A DNA stretch of 16,276 nucleotides from an uncultured Fidelibacterota bacterium (GTDB taxonomy: Bacteria > Marinisomatota > Marinisomatia > Marinisomatales > UBA1611). Below the pieces are notes generated by a model. It had not been told where the DNA came from, did no database searches, and saw only the letters and a program-made list of their open reading frames with translations. The position numbers and the translations under genes are program-made. How positions within the stretch are numbered: the stretch's first letter is position 1; every line of letters begins with the position of its first letter. The stretch is from positions 1 to 16,276 of the forward strand of contig CAJWMI010000039.1 in NCBI GenBank assembly GCA_913043185.1, in the 5' to 3' direction. This document shows, one piece after another, positions 1-7,254 of this stretch.

Positions 1-687
1 AGTATCTCCTAGCGTGGTCGCTGATTTTATCTCGCCTTTTATTTTTTCTAGTTTAACGATTCCATTCTCATTGTTAGTAAATATATTCCCCTCACAATGC
101 ATTATCTCTATGTTTCCACTAATTACATTTAATCTTATGGTCCCATTCGTTTTTTTTATATCTATATTTCCACCTTTTGTGTTAAACACAATATTTCCGG
201 ATAAATTATTTAGTTCTGTGTCAACACTTTCTGTTTTTAGATTGATGGATCCTCTCAATTTGTTTATTTGAACATCGCCATTTTTCACGAATCCTTTAAT
301 ATTAGTGTTTATAGGAATATGAAGATCAATAGTAGTAATGATTTTATGGTCATACCTTTCAGATAATTTTTTAATGCTGACATTTTTATTGCCATCATCA
401 TGATATACATTTATTTGGCTATTTTTAAGTATCGCTATCGCATTCTTATTACTTACGGCACGAACTCTATTATCTATGACTAAGTGTGAGCCAGATCCTG
501 AGTGGCCGGTTATTTTAATTATTCCACTAAGGTTTTCAAGTGCAAATGTATAGGCGCCATTATCGAGTATTTCGTCGAAGCTATATTCTACAGCCGATCT
601 GTATAGATTCTTTTCTTCGGTTTGGACAAAGATCTCTTGGGATAAAGAAGATGATATTATTAACAGAAAAATAGATATAATCTTCAT
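1..687 (-). CDS. Secreted DUF4097-like beta-repeat protein (partial, C-terminus off the left edge)
   Basis: An open frame of 229 codons runs from ATG at 687 to the window edge without a stop. The N-terminus (MKIISIFLLIISSSLSQE) looks like a short signal peptide: Lys2, a hydrophobic core at about residues 3-12, and a Ser-Leu-Ser cleavage site near residue 16. From about residue 125 onward the protein is made of short repeats of roughly 15-20 residues with alternating hydrophobic residues and Gly-Asn/Asp turns (GDVQI, GNIVF, GNIDI, GTIRL, GNIEI, GNIF). This pattern is typical of DUF4097/DUF2807 putative adhesin beta-helices. The protein is probably exported to the periplasm or cell surface; its function is unknown. 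It lies 45 bases downstream of mdh on the same strand, with a short hairpin between them. The export signal and repeats are seen directly; the family name is inference from pattern. Confidence 0.75.
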   Translation of the reverse strand, partial: MKIISIFLLIISSSLSQEIFVQTEEKNLYRSAVEYSFDEILDNGAYTFALENLSGIIKITGHSGSGSHLVIDNRVRAVSNKNAIAILKNSQINVYHDDGNKNVSIKKLSERYDHKIITTIDLHIPINTNIKGFVKNGDVQINKLRGSINLKTESVDTELNNLSGNIVFNTKGGNIDIKKTNGTIRLNVISGNIEIMHCEGNIFTNNENGIVKLEKIKGEIKSATTLGDT

Positions 688-700
688 TGCTAACTGAATT

Positions 701-720
701 ATTGAAGGTCAATCTTCAAT
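701..720 (-). terminator. Short stem-loop between mdh and the DUF4097-like gene
   Basis: A perfect 7-bp inverted repeat (701-707 and 714-720) with a 6-base loop lies just after the mdh stop codon. There is no good T-run after it on the minus strand, so it may be a weak terminator, an attenuator or an RNA 3'-end stabiliser. It could also be chance in AT-rich DNA. Confidence 0.3.
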
Positions 721-732
721 AAGAATGAATAT

Positions 733-1668
733 CTATAAATTTGTTTCACTAACTGTCTTTTTTACTGCCTTCAATGTATTTTCTAGTGAGCTTTTTTCTG
801 CATCCGTCAGGTTGAACTCTATAATTTTTTCAATTCCTCCAGATCCGATCACAGTAGGTACTCCTATAAAAAATCCATCAATCCCGAACTCACCTTCACA
901 TAATGCAGCACAAGGGATAACTCTTTTTTTATCCTTGAGATATGCTTCTGCCATTTCCATTGCACACTGAGCAGGTGCATAGAAGGCTGAGCCATTTCCA
1001 AATAGTTTGACAATCTCTCCGCCAGCAAATCTAGTTCGGTCTTCTATTTCTTTTAATCGTTCCGCAGAGATTAGATCTGTAACAGGAACCCCGCCTATAG
1101 TTGCTAGCCTTGTTATGGGAACCATACTGTCTCCATGTCCTCCTAGTACCATGCAGCTAACATCTTGCACAGAGTAGCCAGTTTCCATTGCAATAAATGC
1201 TCTAAATCTTCCTGAGTCTAATGCACCAGCCATTCCTACCACCTTATTTTTTTTAAAACCTGAAACCTTATGGAATGCATAGACCATTGCATCAAGAGGA
1301 TTAGAGATAACAATTACAAAAGCTTCAGGAGCATGGTTTTTTACATTTGTAGCTACATCTTTCATGATCCCAAGATTGATAGACATTAAATCTTCACGAT
1401 CCATTCCAGGTTTTCTAGGAATTCCAGCAGTGATAATAATTACATCAGAGTCTTTTATATCATTATAGTCTGATGTACCAACTATGTTAGTATCGTATCC
1501 ATCATGGGGGCGCAATTGCATAATATCTAGTGCTTTCCCCTTAACCATTCCTTCTGCCTGAGGGATATCAAATATAACAACATTCCCTAATTCTTTTTGT
1601 GTAGCAATCAGTGCTAGATTTCCTCCAATTTGACCTCCACCAATTAGTGTTATTTTTTTTCTTCCCAT
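733..1668 (-). CDS. mdh: Malate dehydrogenase (NAD-dependent, lactate-dehydrogenase-like type)
   Basis: Interconverts malate and oxaloacetate with NAD(H) in the TCA cycle; cytosolic. The 311-residue length matches the family. The N-terminal Rossmann fold shows GGGQIGG at 10-15, and Asp34 at the end of the second strand favours NAD over NADP. The substrate-binding arginines are Arg85 and Arg91 in the mobile loop (AGIPRKPGMDR) and Arg154 (LDSGR). Arg85 marks malate rather than lactate dehydrogenase. Asn123 lies in SNPLD, Asp151 in the proton relay, and the catalytic His178 in GGHGD. The ATG start at 1668 has a GGAG ribosome site about 12 bases upstream. The gene follows the rpmA terminator, so it is probably transcribed from its own promoter in the short gap, though no clear -35/-10 pair is visible there. 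Confidence 0.97.
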   Translation of the reverse strand: MGRKKITLIGGGQIGGNLALIATQKELGNVVIFDIPQAEGMVKGKALDIMQLRPHDGYDTNIVGTSDYNDIKDSDVIIITAGIPRKPGMDREDLMSINLGIMKDVATNVKNHAPEAFVIVISNPLDAMVYAFHKVSGFKKNKVVGMAGALDSGRFRAFIAMETGYSVQDVSCMVLGGHGDSMVPITRLATIGGVPVTDLISAERLKEIEDRTRFAGGEIVKLFGNGSAFYAPAQCAMEMAEAYLKDKKRVIPCAALCEGEFGIDGFFIGVPTVIGSGGIEKIIEFNLTDAEKSSLENTLKAVKKTVSETNL

Positions 1669-1733
1669 GGTTTGATATCTCCGTTAAGTATTTAGTATTA
1701 AAGATAGAAGCTATGCATATTATTGTATAACAA

Positions 1734-1757
1734 AAAACCCCACAATTGTGGGGTTTT
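1734..1757 (-). terminator. Strong intrinsic terminator after rpmA
   Basis: A perfect 24-base palindrome whose core is CCCCACAATTGTGGGG. On the minus strand it is followed by TTTTTTG, which makes it a textbook rho-independent terminator 34 bases after the rpmA stop. On the plus strand it is followed by TTTTAATTAAT, so it could also work weakly in that direction, although no plus-strand gene precedes it. Confidence 0.9.
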
Positions 1758-1790
1758 AATTAATCTTTATTATATTAATCGTTGTGTCTC

Positions 1791-2039
1791 TTATACTATG
1801 TTAACAATCTTTCGATCTCGTCCCTTACGACTGAACTCAACAATACCATCTTTTGTTGCAAATAAGGAATCATCATTGGCTCGTTTTACATTACTCCCTG
1901 GATGTATTTTAGTTCCTCTTTGTTTAAGGATGATGGTGCCAGCAAGTATAGACTGTCCGTTACCAACCTTTAATCCCAAGCGTTTTGCGTTTGAGTCTCT
2001 ACCGTTTCTTGAACTACCTTGTCCTTTTTTATGTGCCAT
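1791..2039 (-). CDS. rpmA: Large ribosomal subunit protein bL27
   Basis: Structural protein of the 50S subunit near the peptidyl transferase centre. The 82-residue protein starts [16 protein letters not shown], the family signature, and contains the conserved region around [18 protein letters not shown]. There is no Firmicutes-type cleaved N-terminal extension, since the protein begins directly at MAHKKG. It starts 5 bases after the rplU stop. A GAGAG motif inside the end of rplU, about 11 bases upstream, can serve as ribosome site and suggests translational coupling. It is the last gene before the terminator at 1734-1757. Confidence 0.98.
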   Translation of the reverse strand: MAHKKGQGSSRNGRDSNAKRLGLKVGNGQSILAGTIILKQRGTKIHPGSNVKRANDDSLFATKDGIVEFSRKGRDRKIVNIV

Positions 2040-2044
2040 AAGGA

Positions 2045-2404
2045 CTAACTCTCTTTTTTTTCTTTTTTAGGTTTTGGAGTGCTTTTCGTTTTTGACATCT
2101 GGATATTCTGTATTTCAATATTTGTATACCACTGCCGGTGTCCATTTTTTCTTTGGTATCCTTTTCGCCTTTTTTTCTTATATACAAGAATTTTTCTTTC
2201 TCTTCCATGATCTATAATAGTTGCTGTTACCTTTGCACCAGAAACTTTAGGATTACCAAATTTAGTTGTTTTACCATCGTTCACCATAAGTACATCATCT
2301 AAAACAAGTTTTTTTCCTTCATCAAGAGATTGTTTTGGCACACACAATTTTGCGCCCTTTTCGGCTTTAAATTGTTTACCTGATATATTTACTATTGCAT
2401 ACAT
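2045..2404 (-). CDS. rplU: Large ribosomal subunit protein bL21
   Basis: 50S protein that binds 23S rRNA. The first ~100 residues carry the normal bL21 fold: [19 protein letters not shown] at the start, then the basic [26 protein letters not shown] region with the Y-K-K-K-R-R-K and GHRQ signatures. The protein is 119 residues against about 103 in E. coli. The surplus is a Lys/Pro/Ser-rich tail from about residue 103 ([14 protein letters not shown]), probably disordered and rRNA-binding. It lies 22 bases after rng and 5 bases before rpmA in one operon. No strong Shine-Dalgarno is visible before its ATG. Confidence 0.97.
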   Translation of the reverse strand: MYAIVNISGKQFKAEKGAKLCVPKQSLDEGKKLVLDDVLMVNDGKTTKFGNPKVSGAKVTATIIDHGRERKILVYKKKRRKGYQRKNGHRQWYTNIEIQNIQMSKTKSTPKPKKEKKES

Positions 2405-2426
2405 AATGTTAAAAAAGTTGGCGAAG

Positions 2427-3965
2427 TTACGCTATTGAGTTATCCTTATCAAGTGACATCTCGTTGGTAATGTCTTCTCCTGTTCTTGTTTTGATAAATT
2501 TAAATTCGTCTCTAGCAATATCTTTATTGGTCTCTATTTTTATGTGAACAAAATTCTTCCACATAAGACCTCTAAGAATATTTCTCTTATCATTTGTTAT
2601 GTACTCTGCATTTTCCTCATGTAGTTGCAACCTTATACGCAGGTCACGGTGCTTACTTTTATATCTTCTCAACCAGTGCTCTATTCTTGTTATTAAAGTT
2701 TCTTTAGAAATAATTCTTCCAGAACCATGGCAAGTAGGACACTCTTCACTCATTGAGTCTAAAAGGCTTACTCTTATTCTTTGTCTGGTCATTTCTAGAA
2801 GACCAAATTCAGTGATTGGCGATACGGCTACTTTTGCTCTATCTTTTCTCAATTCTTTACGGAGTGCATGATAGATTTTTTTTCTATTTTCTTCATAACG
2901 CATATCAATAAAGTCAATAACAATAAGCCCTGACAGGTCTCTAAGTCTTAGCTGCCTAGCAACTTCTCGTGCTGCTTCTAGATTTATTTTTAAGGAATTA
3001 TCTTCATGTAATTTTTTTCCAACAAATTTTCCACTGTTTACATCAACAACAACCATTGCCTCTGTTTTTTCAATAATTAAATATGCACCACTTTTTAACC
3101 ATGCTTTGGGTCTCATTAGTTTTTCTATCTCTGAGTCAATATCAAAACTTTCAAAAAGGGGTAGCTTTAGTTTATAGAGTTCTAAGCGCTCTGCTAGACT
3201 TGGAGAGACTTCTTCCAGGTACCTTTGTGTTTTTCTGTATAATCGCTTGGAATCAATAATGATTTTTTCAACATCCGGAGTCAATAGATCCCGTACTACA
3301 CTTGATGCTGTCTCTAGATCTTCATATACTAAAGCAGGTGCATTTTCGTTGTCAGCAATTTTTCTAACCTTGTTCCAGCTGTTTAATAAAGAATTGAAAT
3401 CATTAACTATATGTTCTTCACTTTTACCTTCAGCAACAGTTCTAATAATTATTCCTGTATCTTTTTGTCTTAGTCCTTTTGCAATTTTTTTCAGTCTTCT
3501 TCTTTCAAACTTGTCCCATATTTTTTTTGAGATACCTATATAGTTTTCATAGGGTACAAGGACTAATAATCTGCCTGGTAAAGCTACCTCAGTAGTCACT
3601 CTAGGACCTTTCCCGGCAAAAGGCTCTTTTATTACTTGTACGAATATTTCTTGATTTGTTTGAAGGTCAACCTCAATGTTATCTGCCTTGCCTTTCTTCT
3701 TTTGATTTGTTTCAGATTCATCTTCAATGATATAGTCTGGGTTTGCTATTTCTGAAAAAGGTAAAAAAGCATTTAGGTCGTAGCCGATATCTACAAATGC
3801 AGCCTGCATCCCTGGAAGTACATTTTCTACTTTGCCTTTATATATATTGCCCACCATTCTTTGTTTATCCTGGCGTTCAATATATACCTCTACAATTTGC
3901 CCATCCTCTTGGATAGCAATTCTTGTCTCTCCCATACTCTCATTTATGAATATTTCTTTTTTCAT
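2427..3965 (-). CDS. rng: Ribonuclease G (RNase E/G family endoribonuclease)
   Basis: Single-strand-specific endoribonuclease of rRNA maturation and mRNA decay, 512 residues like RNase G and lacking the long C-terminal scaffold of RNase E. An S1 RNA-binding domain spans about residues 38-125 (GNIYKGKVENVLPGMQAAFVDIG). It contains a charged insert at about 80-103 (EDESETNQKKKGKAD), a feature I associate with Bacteroidota-type enzymes. The catalytic DNase I-like domain has the metal ligands Asp308 (VVVDVNSG) and Asp351 (IVIDFIDMR), equivalent to E. coli RNase E Asp303 and Asp346. The Zn-link is Cys409-Pro-Thr-Cys412 (CPTCHGSG). It heads the rng-rplU-rpmA cluster, a common arrangement, and has a TATAAT box about 38 bases upstream of the start codon. 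Confidence 0.95.
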   Translation of the reverse strand: MKKEIFINESMGETRIAIQEDGQIVEVYIERQDKQRMVGNIYKGKVENVLPGMQAAFVDIGYDLNAFLPFSEIANPDYIIEDESETNQKKKGKADNIEVDLQTNQEIFVQVIKEPFAGKGPRVTTEVALPGRLLVLVPYENYIGISKKIWDKFERRRLKKIAKGLRQKDTGIIIRTVAEGKSEEHIVNDFNSLLNSWNKVRKIADNENAPALVYEDLETASSVVRDLLTPDVEKIIIDSKRLYRKTQRYLEEVSPSLAERLELYKLKLPLFESFDIDSEIEKLMRPKAWLKSGAYLIIEKTEAMVVVDVNSGKFVGKKLHEDNSLKINLEAAREVARQLRLRDLSGLIVIDFIDMRYEENRKKIYHALRKELRKDRAKVAVSPITEFGLLEMTRQRIRVSLLDSMSEECPTCHGSGRIISKETLITRIEHWLRRYKSKHRDLRIRLQLHEENAEYITNDKRNILRGLMWKNFVHIKIETNKDIARDEFKFIKTRTGEDITNEMSLDKDNSIA

Positions 3966-4276
3966 CGTTTATCTACCTATTATTATATAACCAGATTAAG
4001 TGATTATAGCGCACGATTAGGTAAAAGCTATTACCACTTAAAAAGTTACTGTTTATGTTAGAGGGAGGATAGAAAGGGAAGAAATTTTGTCCCAGTCTAT
4101 TAGGGATGATATAAAATTTGTCTTTGTCGTCAGAAAAAAATTGAAATTTATTTTCTTTCTAAACTCCCATTATACCCAAAGATACTAGTAGTTGTTTGTT
4201 CTATTCAAGAAATAAAAAATAATTGTTTACAAAATAAATAAATTAATAGGTTTAAATTTTTTATATCATAAGACAA
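3966..4276. other. Divergent intergenic region with two imperfect hairpins
   Basis: This 311-base gap separates rng (minus) from the peptidase E-like gene (plus). It holds the rng -10 box at 4003-4008. A first imperfect hairpin lies at 4082-4119: an outer 7-bp stem of AAATTTT/AAAATTT and an inner TCCC/GGGA. A second AT-rich hairpin at 4132-4156 pairs AGAAAA and AAATT with their complements around a one-base bulge. A TTG-N21-TAGGTTTA arrangement near 4216-4252 resembles the Bacteroidota promoter consensus and could drive the plus-strand operon, but this is weak. No tRNA or convincing small ORF was seen. Confidence 0.4.
4003..4008 (-). promoter_or_regulatory. Candidate -10 box for the rng operon
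   Basis: On the minus strand this reads TATAAT in the context GCGCTATAATC, about 38 bases before the rng ATG, giving a short leader of about 30 nt. No good -35 hexamer sits at the usual spacing. The call rests on the perfect -10 and its position. Confidence 0.45.
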
Positions 4277-4978
4277 ATGAAAAAGCAAATTATATGTATA
4301 GGTGGCGGTGGTTTTGGTCGGAATCCAAAACAAAGATTAATTGAGGAATATATTTTAGAACAATCAAATGTAGATACTCCAAATATGCTTTTTATCCCAA
4401 CAGCAAGCGCAGAGGATAAATCATATATTGTTAATTTTTATTCATGCTTCAGTGGACTCGATTGTAACCCTAGTCATATTAATTTTTTTGAGAGGACGCC
4501 TAGATTGGAAGGAGTAGTAAATAAGGCAGATATAATTTATGTTGGAGGCGGAAATACCAAAAGCATGCTTGCAGTTTGGAAGGAGTGGAAACTAGATAGA
4601 TTATTAAAAAAAGCATATGATCGTGGTGTGGTTTTATCAGGTGTAAGTGCTGGAGCTATATGCTGGTTCGATACGGGGGTGACTGATTCTTGGGCTAGTA
4701 ATTTAAATTTAATTGATTGCATGGGTATACTGAAAGGTAGTTGCTGCCCGCATTATAATTCTGAAAAAGATAGAAGGCCTAGCGTGCATAAATTTATCAC
4801 AGATAAGAAAGTACCATCAATATACTCTATTGAAGATGGTGCGGCCATCCACTTCAAAGATGATAAGCCTTATAAAAATATTTCTTTTATTGAAGGAGCT
4901 AAAGTTTTTGTGGTAGAAGAAAAAAATAATAGTATTAAAGAAAATGCCCAAAAAATGCATTCAATAATAAAAAAATAA
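4277..4978 (+). CDS. Peptidase E-like serine peptidase (family S51)
   Basis: S51 serine peptidase of the class I glutamine amidotransferase-like fold. PepE cleaves Asp-Xaa dipeptides in the cytoplasm; the relatives are cyanophycinases. The 233 residues match PepE length. The N-terminus has the IGGGGF strand-loop. YVGGGNT at 88-94 is the conserved glycine-rich loop. The nucleophile elbow is SGVSAG with Ser124, and the likely His partner is His159 (CCPHYNS), with the Glu186-Asp187 region (SIEDGAA) following. No signal peptide is present. The ATG has no visible Shine-Dalgarno. It is the first gene of a plus-strand run and ends 4 bases before the phosphatase gene. Exact substrate is uncertain, because many S51 proteins next to unrelated genes are not true PepE. 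Confidence 0.82.
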   Translation: MKKQIICIGGGGFGRNPKQRLIEEYILEQSNVDTPNMLFIPTASAEDKSYIVNFYSCFSGLDCNPSHINFFERTPRLEGVVNKADIIYVGGGNTKSMLAVWKEWKLDRLLKKAYDRGVVLSGVSAGAICWFDTGVTDSWASNLNLIDCMGILKGSCCPHYNSEKDRRPSVHKFITDKKVPSIYSIEDGAAIHFKDDKPYKNISFIEGAKVFVVEEKNNSIKENAQKMHSIIKK

Positions 4979-4982
4979 AAAT

Positions 4983-5762
4983 ATGAGCAGTGATCTTAAA
5001 CTTGCCATAAGTGCTTCACTTAATGCTGGCGAAATTATAATGCAATACTATCGCGATGATTATGAAGTTAAGGAAAAAGGATACCATAATCCTGTTACAA
5101 CGGCTGACAATGAGGCCGACTCCTTTTTAAAATCAGAACTAACTAGTGCAAGACCCGATTATGGTTGGCTATCAGAAGAAACTGTAGATTCAGAAAATAG
5201 ATTAAATAAAGAAAGAGTATGGATTGTTGATCCTTTAGATGGCACCAAAGAGTTTATTGAGGGAGTTCCACAATTTGTTGTTAGCGTTGCTCTAGTTGAA
5301 AATGGAATGCCAATCATTGGAGTTTTACATAATCCTGTGACAAAAGAAACATTTCATGCGTCTAAAGGTAACGGAGCTTTTTTAGACGATATTCAATATA
5401 GGTGCAGTGTAAAAGAATCAACAATGGATATGGTAATACTCAATAGTCGCTCAGAGACTCGTAGAGGGTTGTGGGAACCATTTAAAGAAAATTTCAAAGA
5501 GCTCAAACCGATAGGAAGCGTGGCCTATAAAATGGGACTAACAGCAATTGGTAAAGCAGATATATTTGCAACTCTTCGACCGAAAAATGAGTGGGATATA
5601 TGTGCCGGCACATGTTTAATAAATGAGGCCGGTGGAAAAGTAATTAATCTTAATGGAAAAGAAATAACATTCAATAATCGAAAAACTTTAATTGAACCAG
5701 GTCTTATTGCTGGGTATAATTTATCCGTAGAAAAGACAATTAAAATATTTAATGGAAATTAA
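4983..5762 (+). CDS. cysQ: Inositol monophosphatase-family phosphatase, CysQ-like
   Basis: Mg2+-dependent phosphatase of the IMPase/FIG superfamily. CysQ members remove the 3'-phosphate from PAP (3'-phosphoadenosine 5'-phosphate), a by-product of sulfate assimilation and phosphopantetheine transfer. Metal-binding motifs are present in the right order: Glu65 in LSEE, Asp83 and Asp86 in WIVDPLDGTKEF, and Asp205 in NEWDICAG. The DPLDGTKEFI form is the one typical of CysQ rather than of inositol monophosphatase (DPIDGT). Length 259 residues, normal. The ATG lies 4 bases after the peptidase E-like stop and the stop lies 3 bases before thyX, so the three genes are probably cotranscribed and translationally coupled. 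Inositol phosphate or histidinol phosphate as substrate cannot be excluded from sequence alone. Confidence 0.83.
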   Translation: MSSDLKLAISASLNAGEIIMQYYRDDYEVKEKGYHNPVTTADNEADSFLKSELTSARPDYGWLSEETVDSENRLNKERVWIVDPLDGTKEFIEGVPQFVVSVALVENGMPIIGVLHNPVTKETFHASKGNGAFLDDIQYRCSVKESTMDMVILNSRSETRRGLWEPFKENFKELKPIGSVAYKMGLTAIGKADIFATLRPKNEWDICAGTCLINEAGGKVINLNGKEITFNNRKTLIEPGLIAGYNLSVEKTIKIFNGN

Positions 5763-5765
5763 TTT

Positions 5766-6488
5766 ATGAGTGAAAAGAGAAAACAATTTATTGAAAATGT
5801 ATTAGACAAGGGATACATCGAAGTAGTTGATTCACTTGGAGATGATCTGACGCCTGTAAATGCTGCTCGAGTTTCCTTTGGTGGCAGGTCTGATAATTTT
5901 ACTGATAAAGACAGGCGACTATCAAAATTTTTAATAAAGCATAAGCATTTTTCACCATTTAGGCATCAACATGTTATGATGATAATTAAGGCCCCAGAGT
6001 TTGTAATGAGGCAGTGGTACAAACACGTTGTTGGAATAGAGACGACCTCCGATCACCCGACTAAAGACCATGCGTGGAATGAGATAAGTGGACGTTATGT
6101 TGCATACTCAGATTTTTATATGCCGCCTAATTTCCGTGCCCAGTCAGATGATAATAAACAAGCGAGTGAAGGCCTTGTTGAAGATCAAACTGAAGCCGAA
6201 AAGCTATGGAAAGAATCTCAAGAAAACTCCATTAATGCCTATGAAAAAATGATAAATATGGGAATGGCTAAAGAGCAGGCCAGGAGTATACTTCCTCTGA
6301 CCGTTTATACGCAAGTCTGGTGGACAGCATCTTTTCAATCTATCATGAATTTTATTGAACTCAGAGATGAGGCCACTGCTCAAGTAGAGATACAAGAATA
6401 TGCGAGAGCTTTAAAAAAGATAATGTTAAGAATTTTCCCAGAAACGACAAAATTGTGGCAAGAGATTTACTGGGATTCAGATGATTAA
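5766..6488 (+). CDS. thyX: Flavin-dependent thymidylate synthase ThyX (variant signature)
   Basis: Makes dTMP from dUMP using methylene-tetrahydrofolate, FAD and NADPH. The 240-residue protein keeps ARVSFGG (34-40), HFSPFRHQHV (61-70), APEFVMRQW (76-84), NEISGRY (105-111), the dUMP-binding arginine in EQARSILPL (Arg173), the aromatic YTQVWWTAS block and FIELRDEATAQVEIQEYA. The ThyX signature is normally RHR followed closely by SxNExSxR. Here it is Lys86-His87-Val88, then about 12 extra residues before Asn105-Glu106-x-Ser-x-Arg-Tyr. This departure from the consensus may alter FAD or nucleotide contacts, or mark a sub-lineage. No ThyA homologue is seen in the window. It ends inside an inverted repeat that precedes the next gene. 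Confidence 0.9.
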   Translation: MSEKRKQFIENVLDKGYIEVVDSLGDDLTPVNAARVSFGGRSDNFTDKDRRLSKFLIKHKHFSPFRHQHVMMIIKAPEFVMRQWYKHVVGIETTSDHPTKDHAWNEISGRYVAYSDFYMPPNFRAQSDDNKQASEGLVEDQTEAEKLWKESQENSINAYEKMINMGMAKEQARSILPLTVYTQVWWTASFQSIMNFIELRDEATAQVEIQEYARALKKIMLRIFPETTKLWQEIYWDSDD

Positions 6489-6513
6489 TTATAATCAAAT
6501 AGAGTATAATTAA
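6485..6513. repeat. 9-bp inverted repeat with two TATAAT boxes between thyX and the acyltransferase gene
   Basis: The arms TTAATTATA (6485-6493) and TATAATTAA (6505-6513) are perfectly complementary with an 11-base loop. The left arm includes the thyX stop codon. TATAAT occurs at 6490-6495 and 6505-6510. The second is placed about 13 bases before the acyltransferase ATG and could be a -10 box giving a nearly leaderless mRNA, but no -35 is clear. The structure could equally be an operator or an RNA hairpin that separates expression of the two halves of the operon. Confidence 0.4.
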
Positions 6514-6523
6514 GGCCAATTAG

Positions 6524-7222
6524 ATGCTCTGGAAAATTACACAAAATGTTTTAACAACTATTGTAGTATTATATACAGGAATTCACTGGGGCATAGCATG
6601 TATACCTGGGGCAATATTAGTTTTATACGCTTTTGATATAACAAACGATCTAATTCTTTTTCATCGAGCTATATACCTAAGTATAAGTCTGGGTTTAGCA
6701 TATGTTATCTGGATGCTAACAACAATATTATTTACCTCAATTCTTGGATTTATTTTTAAACCTTCTATTGGAAATGTACGAGTTCCTTTTCTCTCCCTGA
6801 TCACTGTGAAGTGGGCTTTCCATAATATATTAGATCGTCTTGCAAAGCCATGTGTTCACCATATGGTCCCTTCATGGATAACAGACTATTACTATCGGGC
6901 AATGGGCTGTAAGATAGGAAAAAATTGTTACATAAGTAGTGACAGAATAAATGATCCATACCTAGTAACAATAGGAAACAATTCAACTATTGGATCAAAA
7001 GTTATTATTACTCCACATATTGCAGAAAAAAATGAAATTGTTTTTTCTCCTGTAATAATCGGCGATAATTGTCTAATTGGTCTTGGAGCCCAGATAAATC
7101 CTGGATGCAATATTGGTGATGGTGCTGTGATCGCTTCTAGGGCAATAGTCCCAAAATATACGAATGTTCCTCCTGGGGAGGTCTGGGCTGGAATTCCTGC
7201 AAAAAAAATTAAAGACAAATAA
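6524..7222 (+). CDS. Membrane-anchored hexapeptide-repeat (left-handed beta-helix) acyltransferase
   Basis: The 232-residue protein has two parts. Residues ~8-35 and ~50-78 are hydrophobic membrane segments. After a basic/aromatic linker, residues ~125-229 form hexapeptide repeats of a left-handed beta-helix (IGKNC, IGNNSTIGSKV, IGDNCLIGLGAQ, IGDGAVIAS), ending in WAGIPAKKIK, the usual closing motif of sugar/serine O-acetyltransferases. His165 is a candidate catalytic base. The membrane part plus helix resembles the C-terminal membrane acyltransferase region of Pls/PosA-type synthetases, so it may transfer an acyl group onto a lipid- or peptide-linked acceptor at the inner membrane. Substrate is unknown. 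It lies 35 bases after thyX and 32 bases before the E1 gene. No strong Shine-Dalgarno, although AAGG precedes it. Confidence 0.75.
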   Translation: MLWKITQNVLTTIVVLYTGIHWGIACIPGAILVLYAFDITNDLILFHRAIYLSISLGLAYVIWMLTTILFTSILGFIFKPSIGNVRVPFLSLITVKWAFHNILDRLAKPCVHHMVPSWITDYYYRAMGCKIGKNCYISSDRINDPYLVTIGNNSTIGSKVIITPHIAEKNEIVFSPVIIGDNCLIGLGAQINPGCNIGDGAVIASRAIVPKYTNVPPGEVWAGIPAKKIKDK

Positions 7223-7254
7223 AAAAATTTTAATTATTTAGCCCAACAGCAAAA

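Noticed and set aside
14..271. Plus-strand open frame of 85 codons at the left edge
   Set aside because: It is antisense to the DUF4097-like gene, whose minus-strand frame is open across the whole stretch with a signal peptide and repeats. The plus frame is hydrophobic only as a by-product of AT-rich complementary codons.
1723..2070. Plus-strand open frame of 115 codons across rpmA
   Set aside because: It runs antisense through rpmA and over the terminator palindrome, and has no family resemblance.
6928..7218. Minus-strand open frame of 96 codons inside the acyltransferase gene
   Set aside because: It is a shadow of the hexapeptide-repeat region, whose regular repeat codons leave the reverse frame open.
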